Assembly: GCF_003612055.1 (NCBI RefSeq)
Contig: NZ_RAWB01000033.1
Location: 1 to 33,487 of the forward strand
DNA: 33,487 bases
Direction of reading: 5' to 3'
DNA from: Corallococcus llansteffanensis
GTDB taxonomy: Bacteria > Myxococcota > Myxococcia > Myxococcales > Myxococcaceae
Under the pieces are notes generated by a model that worked only from the letters and a program-made list of their open reading frames with translations, ran no database searches and had not been told where the DNA came from. Positions within the stretch are counted from its first letter, which is position 1. The number at the start of each line of letters is the position of its first letter. The translations under genes were made by a program, and so were the position numbers. Below are positions 24,501 to 31,885 of the stretch, in pieces.

Positions 24501-26590
24501 GCCTCGTGCTGGGGCTGCCCGGCGCCGCGCTCTGGGGCGCGCAGCAGTCCCTGCTCGGGGCTCCGTTGGCCACGCTGCTGCCCCCCGACGGGCAATGGGT
24601 GCGCGCCACGGCGGTGGAGGCCCTGGGTGAGTCCCTCCACTGGCTCCAGCCCGAGGCGTGGCTTGCGCCCGGGGACACCCTCTTCTTCCTGTGGCAGCGG
24701 GCCTTCGTGGGCATCGCCGCCGCGGGGCTCGCCTACGCAGGAGCGGCGATCCTGGTGGCCCGCCTGGAAGCGGGGCGCGCCTTGCTCCGCCGCCTCTTCT
24801 CCCTGGGCGACGAGTACGCCCACCTGCCCTTCCTCCGGGCCCTGCGCCGCTGGTCCTTCATGGCCGTGATGCTCGTGGCGGCGGCGGCGTTCTTCCAGCC
24901 CGGGCTCACCGCCGCGGGGCTCGCCTTCGCCACGGGGGCCGCGCTGTTCATCGGAGGGACTCGCGGACCGGGGCGAGCCGCCCTGGGCGTCAGCCTCCTC
25001 CTGCTCGTCCATGCGGAGGCGCACCGCGAGGCCTTCTTCGCCACGTGGCCGGGCCCGGTGCTCGCGCTGGTGGCGCTGGCGGTGGTGGCGCTCAGCCCGT
25101 GGGTCGCGCGGCGACGGGGGCTCGACGCGGGCCCCACGCGGGTCCGCGCTCACCTGGCCGTGGTGCCCTACGCCCTGGCGGCCATGGCCTACGCGCTGGC
25201 CGTGACGGGTGGGACGTCGCCGACGATGGCCGTCCCCGTCCTCCTCTGGCGGATGCTCCAGGGCCTGGGTGGCACGTGGATGGTCTCCCCCGCCTTCCCG
25301 CTGACGCTCGCGCTCATCGCCGCGACGCTGCTGGTGGCGGCGTTCCAGTGGCGGGGGGCCTTCGCCGGGTTCGTCGCGGGACTCGGAACGGTGGTGATGG
25401 GCAGCGCCGTCGTCTCCGCGCTGATGGTGTCCTTCGTCATCCGCGCGCTCCAGTTGGCGCAGTGGCCGGACTACGCGAGCCTCTTCACCTCACAGGGAGC
25501 GGCGCTGGCCCTGGCCGCCGCGGGGAGTGCCCTGGCGCTGCACGTCGCCCATCGCGTGACGTCACGGCGACGAAGCGACGTGGCGGGCGGAGTCGGCTGG
25601 GGGCGCGACCTGTGGCTCGTGGCCACCGGCGTGCTGCTCGCCGTCCTCGCCGTGGGGGGCCGGGCGACGGAGGAGGCGCTGCCGCTGGCCCTCGCGTCCA
25701 TCGGGCTGTCCGTCGGGGTGGCCCTGCACTGCGCTTGGCGCGAGCACACGGGCCGGCACGTGTACTTCGTGCAGGTGGCGGTGGTGGGCGTCTACGCGCT
25801 GGTGCGCGGCCTGTACGCGCAGGGCCTGCGCCCCGAGCATGACGCCCTCTTCGCGCTGTCGCTGGGCTTCGTGCTGGTGGGCGTGACGGTGCTGGCGCGC
25901 AGGGCGGGCGTGCGGCCCGTGGAGCAGGCGACGCGGCGGTTCGCGGCGCTGCTGCCCATTGGCATCGCGCTCGTCCTCCCCGGGGACGCGACGGGCGAGG
26001 CCGCCCTGCTCGCGGGCGGGTCGGGCCTGCTGTATTCGGCGCTGGGCGCGGTGGAGCGCAGCCGGATGTTCGGCGCGTTCGCGGCGGGCGCCTGCAACCT
26101 GGCGCTGCTCATCGCCGCGCTCGCGTTCGGGCTGGAGGGGCTGGAGGTGTACCTGGCGCCGCTGGGCCTGCTGCTCCTGATGCTGGGGCAGCTCTTCACG
26201 TCCAGCCTGCCGCACGCCGCCCGCAACGCGGTGCGCATCCTCGGAGGGCTGCTCCTGTACGTGCCCGCGGCGGCGAAACTGGCGCTGCGGATGGGCGAGT
26301 CGGCGGACGGGACGTATGCGCTCGTCTTCGGCGCGGTCTGCCTGCTCGGCGTGGGGGTGGGGATGGCGTTGCAGATCCGCGCCTACCTGGCGCTGGGGAC
26401 GCTGTTCCTCACCCTGGACGTGGTGGCCAACCTGCTCGACGCGGGGCTGAGGGACCACCGCATCGGGTTCCTGGTGATGACACTCACCGGGCTCACCATC
26501 GTGGGCGGCCGGGTGTTGGCCACCCTCAAGCGGGAGGAGTGGGAGCTGTTGACCCGGCGCGTGCGCATGCAGCTGCGCGGCTGGGATTGA
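21515..26590 (+). CDS. Giant polytopic membrane protein with N-terminal zinc ribbon
   Basis: At 1691 residues this is the largest gene here. Residues 3-21 hold two CxxC pairs (Cys3, Cys6, Cys18, Cys21), a zinc ribbon, followed by RRRIERWRFDGLLDRATADRLE and a charged cytosolic segment up to about residue 195. From there to the end the chain is a long series of hydrophobic helices, probably more than 40, separated by short loops, with few large soluble parts. The layout resembles DUF2157/DUF2339-like membrane proteins in which soluble and repeated membrane units occur, but I do not assign a family. The ATG is required for the first CxxC. No ribosome site is obvious. No function is visible beyond a role in the inner membrane. 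Confidence 0.82.
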   Translation: MICPACAELRATDSGATCPECGATLVPATGRHLDDFAQALVRRRIERWRFDGLLDRATADRLEASLQAPAEAAAPGPESFAVPVAASLAEPPADPAVRVEAWAEGVAASLRRAGGWRPGWGAALAHSMEETAKAEREQAERRRAAARAGARDDEGDSHEDDLRSAMGSGGALFTRGNTGALGGGLEAVVALDEIEGAPRLHEYIWWFLGAVLVLGGSLMGVREAWRALGGVPRQLLVSGALLGYHAAFIGLGAFLSRRSLSAGRVLAGIGLALLPVVFIALSALVALTPTVGFPVALGVAALALLPLRTAGRLLHGTSAGSLAMALFPSLLAGLPLMGWDEAPWPRALCASAGVVALGATVWRARVAAPGKALFVSAGAALYGALWLAVFCVASGPSSFDALEPGSPLFAGLTLWALALGAVVAWAASTDAVREAYPRAGPVFETLAHAVVASAALAGALGAFSVSPGDDGQVDVASACAPVMAAWVFFALEPRRRALVHTGVMAALLSGALFARILAPAEPAWWCFGVAAVCAGLLLMARVNPAQGLRNRMLAWSVVGSLATMPAVSMVSWGWGAGGFWPNALTGLIIAVAAHVAGGWNWRGLHYLGGVAAIFGALAVVAGTPELASNTASLTVFALAAGLYGLAGLVQDAWLRRTGQSDLLMPLEDLSLGMAALGVVLALGVTPTLPDALASFAGTHGALLVCVPTALATAVLLVRLRREGSRLVGFLVATGLALTVTRGMGTVSDFTSTRAALVAASLGLGFALLAALRGRGPAAGAAPSPKGRRLLGGIPLPFGARGRPLLTDGFAAAALVQAVFATATLAQWIPVPVSDERPHFLLAGALLTALALLAFVSRGFVAYQLRGSVVTLAAGGGFIALTAIINRAGRPLPPDVVGLRLPLIGIALWALALATRRFGPWLGQFLERPRHGPLYHAVPHLGVAALAVVLVRSAVRVGLPDPSRALGVVPPLLVLGSALLWLLLAASFRSRPLIHLGLVLGLPGAALWGAQQSLLGAPLATLLPPDGQWVRATAVEALGESLHWLQPEAWLAPGDTLFFLWQRAFVGIAAAGLAYAGAAILVARLEAGRALLRRLFSLGDEYAHLPFLRALRRWSFMAVMLVAAAAFFQPGLTAAGLAFATGAALFIGGTRGPGRAALGVSLLLLVHAEAHREAFFATWPGPVLALVALAVVALSPWVARRRGLDAGPTRVRAHLAVVPYALAAMAYALAVTGGTSPTMAVPVLLWRMLQGLGGTWMVSPAFPLTLALIAATLLVAAFQWRGAFAGFVAGLGTVVMGSAVVSALMVSFVIRALQLAQWPDYASLFTSQGAALALAAAGSALALHVAHRVTSRRRSDVAGGVGWGRDLWLVATGVLLAVLAVGGRATEEALPLALASIGLSVGVALHCAWREHTGRHVYFVQVAVVGVYALVRGLYAQGLRPEHDALFALSLGFVLVGVTVLARRAGVRPVEQATRRFAALLPIGIALVLPGDATGEAALLAGGSGLLYSALGAVERSRMFGAFAAGACNLALLIAALAFGLEGLEVYLAPLGLLLLMLGQLFTSSLPHAARNAVRILGGLLLYVPAAAKLALRMGESADGTYALVFGAVCLLGVGVGMALQIRAYLALGTLFLTLDVVANLLDAGLRDHRIGFLVMTLTGLTIVGGRVLATLKREEWELLTRRVRMQLRGWD

Positions 26591-26617
26591 GGCTGCGCAC
26601 CGGGTCCGGGCAGACGG

Positions 26618-27241
26618 CTATTGCACGCTGGGCGCGCGGAACACCGCGCCGTCGCGTCCCTCCAGCACGAGGCTTGCCTCGTCCGAGCGGCCCACACGCA
26701 GGGCCGCCCGCGTCTGGCCGCGCCGATCCACCAGGACCAGCCCGGGTGAGCCGTTCTCGTCCGCGCCGAGGATGGCGCGGGGCAGCCCGTTCGCATCCGC
26801 CAGCTCCAGCCGCGACGAGCCGTCCACCTGGAGGCCGACCGCGAACAGGTCCACGCCACCGGCGTTGGACAGCGTCAGGCGCGGGGCCTCGTCCGAGAAC
26901 ACGATGAGCTCCGCCAGCGACTCACCGCCCGCGGTGGAGAAGCGCAGCCGGGGCGAGTCGTCCTCGCCCATGCCCAAGAGCGCCCGCGGCCGGCCCTCGC
27001 TGTCGCGCAGCACCAGGGACGCGCCTCCTGTCTTGTTCGTGTCCAGCGTGGCCCGCGTGCGGCCCTGCGCATCCTTGAGCACCAGCCGGGAGACGATCAG
27101 CTCTCCTGCGGTCGTCGGTGGGTCACGCAGGGCCGCCGCGCCCAGGCCCAGTCCCGCCACGACGAGCGCGGCGAAGGTAAGGCCCTGCAACCGTCGGTAG
27201 CGGGCATCCAGCCGCTCCAAGCGCGTGTCGAGTGAATCCAT
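26618..27241 (-). CDS. Membrane-anchored protein with six exact-length 23-residue repeats
   Basis: From the ATG at 27241 (AGGAGG upstream) the protein is 207 residues: a short cytosolic coiled start (LDTRLERLDARYRRL), one transmembrane helix (about 20-38) and then 23-residue repeats from residue 53 to 190 with a final partial copy. Each repeat opens with a strand such as LVLKDAQGR, LVLRDSEGR, LELADANGL or LVLVDRRGQ and closes with a turn of polar residues. Six repeats are the same length with no insertion, a pattern typical of a beta solenoid. I know no function for it. The gene converges on the giant membrane protein gene, with 27 bases between the two. Confidence 0.75.
   Translation of the reverse strand: MDSLDTRLERLDARYRRLQGLTFAALVVAGLGLGAAALRDPPTTAGELIVSRLVLKDAQGRTRATLDTNKTGGASLVLRDSEGRPRALLGMGEDDSPRLRFSTAGGESLAELIVFSDEAPRLTLSNAGGVDLFAVGLQVDGSSRLELADANGLPRAILGADENGSPGLVLVDRRGQTRAALRVGRSDEASLVLEGRDGAVFRAPSVQ
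26672..27085 (-). repeat. Six 69-base protein-coding repeats
   Basis: The repeat region of the preceding protein has a constant period of 69 bases (23 codons) over six copies. The conservation is at the protein level, chiefly the alternating Leu/Val strand and a Gly-Arg turn; the DNA copies have diverged strongly, so this is an old duplication. Confidence 0.7.
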
Positions 27242-27379
27242 GCCGGGGTTGCCTCCTGTCCACGCCACCCTTGGCGGGACGGAGCCGAAGCTAACAAATG
27301 CAAGCCCCTCACGGGCGCAAGAGGCCGGTGCGCGCCAGCAGATGTTCCCTACCGCATGCGCCAGAGCGTGCTCGCCCCG

Positions 27380-29056
27380 TCAGGGCAGGACATTCACGTG
27401 CAGGGCCGGCGTGCGGCGCTCCGTCGCGCGCTCCACCACCCGGCCCAGGCGCAGCAGCAGGTGCTCCTCATACGGCCGCCCCGTGAGGTGCACGCCCACC
27501 GGCAGGCCCGCGCGGTCGAAGCCCGCGGGCACCGAGAGGGCGGGGCAGCCCGTGAGGTTCGCCAGGCGGATGAAGCGCATCAGCACGTCCACCATGGGCA
27601 GGTTCGACTCTCCGGCGGGGAGCGTCGCCTCGGGAATCGGCGGGGCGGTGCTGGCCGTCGTCGGAGAGACGATGACATCCACGTCCGCCATGAGGGCCAG
27701 CAGCTCCCGGGTCAGCCGGTGCCGGTGCCGCAGCGCGTGGACGAAGTCCGTCGCCCGGAAGTGACGCCCCAGCGCCAGGTTGGTGCGCGAGTCGAGGCCG
27801 AACACCGACGCGCGCGCCTTCACCTGCGGCAGCATCGCCTCCGTCATCTCACTCAGGATGATGCAGCTGTGCGTCCAGAGGATGGTGTTGAGGTCGGGCG
27901 GTGGAAGCTCCACCACCGTGGCCCCCGCGTCGGTGAGGGCCCGCACCGCCTCCCGGCACCGGGCCACCACGTCGGAGTCCGCGTCCTCGAAGTGGGGCGT
28001 GCAGAGGCCCAGGCGGACGCCCTTCAACGCGCCGTCTTCATAGCCGGACAGGTGGTGCGGCGGTTGCTGCAACGAGGCGACGTCCCGCCCGTCGGAGCCC
28101 GCGACCAGCGCATACACCGCCGCGACGTCGTCGACGGTGAGCCCCATGGGGCCGACGTGCGCCACGTTCCAGCACAGCGGCGGCACGCCCGTCTCCGGGA
28201 TGCGGCCCCAGGTCGCCTTGAGGCCCACGACACCGCAGAGCGCGGCGGGGATCCGGATGGAGCCGCCCCCGTCCGCGCCAATGCTCACCGGGCACAGGCC
28301 CGCCGCCACGACGGCCCCCGAGCCGCTGGAGCTGCCGCCGGTGAGGTGGCCCCGGTTCCACGGGTTGCGCGCGGCGCCGTGGTGCGGGTTCAGCCCAATG
28401 GGGTTGATGCCAATCTCCTGCATGTTCGCCTTGCCCAGGATGACCGCGCCCGCGGCCTTCAGGCGCGCGGCCACGGTAGAGTCGGCCTGGGCCAGCTCGG
28501 AGCGGAACGTCGTGCCCAGCGTCGTGGGGAAGCCCGCCAGGTCCAGCTCGTCCTTCAGGACGACGGGCACGCCATCGAGCACGCTCAAGGGCCTGCCGGC
28601 GCGCAGCCGCTCCCCTGCTGCTTCCGCGGCCCGCAGCACCTCGTCGGGTTTGCGCGCGATGAAGAGGCCCAGGCGGTCCGCGCCGCTGTCCAGCCGGTCG
28701 ATGGCCTCATGGATCCGGTGCACCACGGCCACCGGGTCCGTCGCGCCGTCGCGGTAGGCGCGCGCGAAGGCCGCCACCGTCTCGCGCTTCGGCGCCACGG
28801 GCGACGCGGCGACGGCGCGCGCGGCCTGCGCCTCCGGTGTCTGGGGTTCGGCCGGAGGCGCGCCGGGCGGCAGGGGGTACTGGAGGGGCGGCGCCTCTCC
28901 GGCGGACAGCTCGCGCCAGCTGTCGATGCCGCTGTCCCGCATCAGCTTCTCCACCAACACGGGCCCGACGCCGCCCCGCTCCAGGGTGTTGACGAGGGCC
29001 TTGAGGGCCACGCCAGACAGTCGCGGGGCCTTCACCGGAGGGCGTTGGTAGGGCAT
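27380..29056 (-). CDS. Amidase-signature family enzyme
   Basis: The 558-residue protein has the complete amidase signature: the catalytic Lys in VPVVLKDE (Lys168), the Ser/Gly-rich stretch TGGSSSGSG (about 239-247) for the cis-Ser, and the nucleophile Ser266 in GADGGGSIRIP, where the usual Asp-Thr-Gly-Gly-Ser reads Asp-Gly-Gly-Gly-Ser. The N-terminal 90 residues are an extra region with a Pro-rich linker. These enzymes hydrolyse amides, including fatty-acid amides, amino-acid amides and Glu-tRNA(Gln) precursors (GatA); absence of GatB/GatC neighbours and the N-terminal extension argue against GatA. No signal peptide is seen. It begins ten bases before the stop of the metalloprotease gene upstream, so they may be one operon. 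Confidence 0.9.
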   Translation of the reverse strand: MPYQRPPVKAPRLSGVALKALVNTLERGGVGPVLVEKLMRDSGIDSWRELSAGEAPPLQYPLPPGAPPAEPQTPEAQAARAVAASPVAPKRETVAAFARAYRDGATDPVAVVHRIHEAIDRLDSGADRLGLFIARKPDEVLRAAEAAGERLRAGRPLSVLDGVPVVLKDELDLAGFPTTLGTTFRSELAQADSTVAARLKAAGAVILGKANMQEIGINPIGLNPHHGAARNPWNRGHLTGGSSSGSGAVVAAGLCPVSIGADGGGSIRIPAALCGVVGLKATWGRIPETGVPPLCWNVAHVGPMGLTVDDVAAVYALVAGSDGRDVASLQQPPHHLSGYEDGALKGVRLGLCTPHFEDADSDVVARCREAVRALTDAGATVVELPPPDLNTILWTHSCIILSEMTEAMLPQVKARASVFGLDSRTNLALGRHFRATDFVHALRHRHRLTRELLALMADVDVIVSPTTASTAPPIPEATLPAGESNLPMVDVLMRFIRLANLTGCPALSVPAGFDRAGLPVGVHLTGRPYEEHLLLRLGRVVERATERRTPALHVNVLP

Positions 29057-29066
29057 GCAAGGCAGC

Positions 29067-30083
29067 CTACATGATGAGCTGCGGATCCTGTGCCGCGCCC
29101 CAGTCCTGCGCGTAGGCCTGGGCCATCGTAGGGACGAACTCCTCCTCGCGCTCCACCTTCTCCTTGCGGCCGGCCTTCGTCTCGGCGAAGCCGAACTTGG
29201 GGTAGATGAGGCCCGCGAACATCGAGTCCGTCGCGTTGATGTTCACGCCTCCCAGGATGGGCTGCCCGTCGCGGGTGATGGAGGCGGGGAGCTGGTAGCA
29301 CATGATGGAGGTCTGATCCGGGGGCGTGGCGAAGATGGACATGTCGTCGAGCGGGGTGAGCACCTGCTGGTCGACCGTGGCCTTGTCCCAGCCCTGCGTC
29401 GCGAGGAAGTACGCATACGCCTTCTTGGGCTCGATCCGCGCCACCAGCTCCCGCCGCATGTGCTCGTGCGGGAAGCCGAGCGTGTGCCCCGCCTCGTGCC
29501 GGATGACGCGGCAGTACTCGGACTCGGGTGTATTCATCGTGAAGGCTTCCAGGTTCATCGTCGGCAGGTGCGTCGGGATGAGCTTGACGTCCGTGCCGAG
29601 GTACGACCAGTAGCCGCCGCTGCCACGGGAGATCCGGACGTCACCGGTCCCGCCCGTCTCGACGAAGGAGACGCTGGAGGTCGTGGCCCAGGCGTTCAGG
29701 TGCTGGACGATGCGGGCCCGCAGGTTGGCCGGCGTGGACTCCAGGAAGCTGACGGTCAGCCGCCGCGTGGCCGGTCCCCAGTACTTCGACGTCAGGAGCG
29801 CGATTCGCAGCGGGTCCAGCGGTAGCTGCACGCCCATCGCGGCAAGAGGCCCTGGCACCGGAGCATTGACCGGGTTGATCTTCCGCGCGACCTCCGCCGC
29901 CTTCACCACCAGGCGCTTGGGCAGGACCTTCAGCGTGCACCCGCTGACGCTGGCAGGCTGCGCTTCCACACCCTCCTCTTCGGCGTAGTGCTCGCCCCCT
30001 GACGGGCCCTCCTCTTGCGTCACCGAGCTGACCAGCTCCGCGATCTGAAGAAGGACCTCGCGAATCCTGTCTGCATCACTCAT
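29067..30083 (-). CDS. Astacin-like zinc metalloprotease (M12A)
   Basis: The 338-residue protein contains HEAGHTLGFPHEH (His196, Glu197, His200, His206), the extended zinc-binding motif of astacins, and a Met-turn SIMCYQL downstream. The 100 residues before the catalytic domain include a Glu-rich stretch and look like a propeptide; WGPATRRLTVSF begins the fold. There is no signal peptide, transmembrane segment or lipobox, whereas secreted astacins normally have one. It could act in the cytoplasm or leave by a leaderless route. The C-terminal 40 residues are charged. ATG 30083 is preferred; an in-frame start further upstream would add low-complexity sequence. It lies between the cupin gene and the amidase gene. 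Confidence 0.85.
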   Translation of the reverse strand: MSDADRIREVLLQIAELVSSVTQEEGPSGGEHYAEEEGVEAQPASVSGCTLKVLPKRLVVKAAEVARKINPVNAPVPGPLAAMGVQLPLDPLRIALLTSKYWGPATRRLTVSFLESTPANLRARIVQHLNAWATTSSVSFVETGGTGDVRISRGSGGYWSYLGTDVKLIPTHLPTMNLEAFTMNTPESEYCRVIRHEAGHTLGFPHEHMRRELVARIEPKKAYAYFLATQGWDKATVDQQVLTPLDDMSIFATPPDQTSIMCYQLPASITRDGQPILGGVNINATDSMFAGLIYPKFGFAETKAGRKEKVEREEEFVPTMAQAYAQDWGAAQDPQLIM

Positions 30084-30193
30084 GGCATTGCCTCCGTGGG
30101 ATGGGCCCGTGGCCCCGGGTTCCCCCGTAACCTCCGACACGCGGGTGCCACGTGCATGCGGGTGTGCTCGCTCGTCTTGGCGTGGGCCCGGGC

Positions 30194-30592
30194 CTACTGC
30201 AGGGAAGGCTGCGGCGCCTCGTCCCTGCCCATGCGGGCGCGGGCGTAGTCCTCCGCCCCGGTGAAGTCCACGGCGCGGCAGATCTCGTCGCCCACGACCC
30301 AGGCATCGTGGCCCGGAGGAATGAAGGCGACGTCCCCCGGGCCCAGGTCGAACTCCTCGCCATCCCGCATCTGGATGTGCATCCGTCCGGAGAGGATGCA
30401 GAGGGTGTGCACCACCTCGCAGGACTCGGTGCCGGCGAGAGGCTTCACGTGTTTCGACCACTGCCAGCCCGGCTCGAAGATGCCCCGGCCGAGGATGAGC
30501 TCGCCGACGTTCAAGACATCTGCTTCACCGTGCGAAACAAAGAGCCGGCGCTCGTCCGCCTCGCCGACCTTCTTGATGATTGCGCGCCCCAT
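30194..30592 (-). CDS. Single-domain cupin
   Basis: The 132-residue protein is a small cupin. The first cupin box includes GWQWSKHVKPLAGTESCE and VVHTLCILSGRMHIQM, the second FDLGPGDVAFIPPGHDAWVV; the His and Glu residues in these segments are the likely metal ligands. A clear ribosome site (AAGGAGA) precedes the ATG. Small cupins bind a metal and a small ligand and may be enzymes or sensors; the ligand here is unknown. The protein sits between an unrecognised gene and the astacin-like protease gene. A strong hairpin lies 23 to 45 bases upstream of its start. Confidence 0.85.
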   Translation of the reverse strand: MGRAIIKKVGEADERRLFVSHGEADVLNVGELILGRGIFEPGWQWSKHVKPLAGTESCEVVHTLCILSGRMHIQMRDGEEFDLGPGDVAFIPPGHDAWVVGDEICRAVDFTGAEDYARARMGRDEAPQPSLQ

Positions 30593-30615
30593 GGTGCTGT
30601 CTCCTTGAGAAAGGG

Positions 30616-30637
30616 GAGGCCGTGACCAGACGGCCTC
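30616..30637 (-). promoter_or_regulatory. 8-base-stem hairpin upstream of the cupin gene
   Basis: GAGGCCGT and ACGGCCTC pair perfectly around a 6-base loop. The hairpin lies 23 bases before the cupin start, in the 140-base gap behind the neighbouring gene. It may be a terminator for that gene or an operator/leader for the cupin; a pyrimidine-rich stretch follows on the minus strand but not a clean T-run. Confidence 0.4.
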
Positions 30638-30725
30638 GGGTCCACCTCCAATCTGGAGACGAGGGCTCCCTTGCGACTTCGACTCGGCCGACCAGCCAGA
30701 GGTGGCTCGTTCCCTGGGCCGGCCC

Positions 30726-30742
30726 CCCGGCGCTACTCGCGG
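30726..30742. repeat. 17-base direct repeat, copy 1
   Basis: The sequence CCCGGCGCTACTCGCGG occurs here and again at 31869-31885 in the same orientation. Here it covers the stop codon of the unrecognised gene at 30733. Confidence 0.8.
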
Positions 30743-31779
30743 ACGAACCAATCCCAATGCGCTTCGTCCAGGGGGAAGGCCTTGTCCTCCCGGCGACGGG
30801 CGAGGACCCCCGCCCGCCACGCCTCCAGCCCACCCGTGAGCGGCCAGGCCCGCGACACGGTGCCCTTCAGGGGGCGCGCGAAGTGGAGCAGCAGCATGTG
30901 GTTGACGCGGTCGACGACCGTCGGCGTCGCCCCGGCGCGCAGCTGAAACTCCGCGCTGAACAGCGCGCCCTCTTCGCGCGTGGAGGCCGCGGGAAGAGGC
31001 ACGGCGACGGACGGCCACAATCCCAGCAGGGGTGGCTCCACGCCCTCCAACAGCGCCGCGTGCAGCCGGTCGTGTCCGTCCAGCACCAGCCACTTCGCCA
31101 GGATGTCCACATAGAGCAGCAGCGCGGGGGGCGATGTTCCGTCCCTCGCGCGCTTGCGCCAGCTCTTCACCCGCCCATCGTCGCGGGCGGAGGGTGCGCG
31201 GAGCGCGAGCACGGCGCCCGGCCGCTGCGCTGGCAGCGTGTCCCACCAGTCCTCGTTCCAGGCCTGGCTGAACCGCGTCACGGCTTCCAGCGAGTGGGGA
31301 GGTTGGGGAGGCTGACCGAAGCCCCACTCCATGGGAGACACAGGGTGGCGCTCGGCCTTGTCGGCGGGAAGGGGCTTTACGGGCCGCAGGCACCACTGCC
31401 CGGCATGGAGCACGGACGCGGGTGCCGCCACGAGCGCGCGCGCCAGCGCCCAGGCCCAGGCCTCCCACCATTGCGCGGAGCCCGGAGCCTGCGCCACGGC
31501 GCGGACCTCGGGAGCCGTCAGCGGCGGCAGGATGCAGGGGGCCGGCCCCCTGCCCCGCAGGAAGACCGCGCGGTCCCACCACGGATCGATGCGGCTCCAG
31601 AGCAGCGGCAGTCCTCCGCTCATCCAGCGAAGCCGGTAGCCAGGGGCTGCCTCCAGGTGCAGGGCCGGGCGCTGGCTCCAGCGGCCTCCGGAGGGCACGT
31701 CCAGGAGCAGCCCCGGGCCCGCGGTCGGGAGCCCCCAGCTCTCCGTGGCATCGGCTGTGATGGAAACCCCCGGGTGCAT
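30733..31779 (-). CDS. Unrecognised protein with a ParB-like DGHDRL motif
   Basis: The 348-residue protein starts at an ATG with a good ribosome site (AGGAGG) and has many Trp residues and no signal peptide or membrane helix. I do not recognise the family. Around residues 233-250 it reads VDILAKWLVLDGHDRLHAAL, which resembles the VxDGHHRLxAA element at the nucleotide-binding end of ParB/sulfiredoxin-fold proteins, but the rest of a ParB domain is not evident. It follows cheR by 96 bases in the same direction and precedes the cupin gene. A 17-base direct repeat brackets it. It could be a chemotaxis-linked accessory protein or an inserted gene; the sequence does not decide. Confidence 0.55.
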   Translation of the reverse strand: MHPGVSITADATESWGLPTAGPGLLLDVPSGGRWSQRPALHLEAAPGYRLRWMSGGLPLLWSRIDPWWDRAVFLRGRGPAPCILPPLTAPEVRAVAQAPGSAQWWEAWAWALARALVAAPASVLHAGQWCLRPVKPLPADKAERHPVSPMEWGFGQPPQPPHSLEAVTRFSQAWNEDWWDTLPAQRPGAVLALRAPSARDDGRVKSWRKRARDGTSPPALLLYVDILAKWLVLDGHDRLHAALLEGVEPPLLGLWPSVAVPLPAASTREEGALFSAEFQLRAGATPTVVDRVNHMLLLHFARPLKGTVSRAWPLTGGLEAWRAGVLARRREDKAFPLDEAHWDWFVRE

Positions 31780-31868
31780 GCGCCGCCCTCCTGACCTCGC
31801 GACAGCGCCCTCTTCCCACGGCCCTCGGGGCCCGGTCCAGCGCCTCCATCCCCTTGGACGAACCAGCT

Positions 31869-31885
31869 CCCGGCGCTACTCGCGG
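31869..31885. repeat. 17-base direct repeat, copy 2
   Basis: The second copy of the 17-base repeat lies over the stop codon of cheR in the same codon phase as copy 1 over the stop of the next gene. In a window of this size and GC content one 17-base match by chance is not improbable. Confidence 0.8.

Noticed and set aside
22475-25153. An 892-codon open frame on the - strand
   Set aside because: It is antisense to the giant membrane protein and reads as Arg/Glu/His-rich low complexity, a frame-shadow of codons rich in G and C.
30084-30461. Longer N-terminus for the astacin-like protease
   Set aside because: The added sequence is low-complexity and overlaps the cupin gene; ATG 30083 is the better start.
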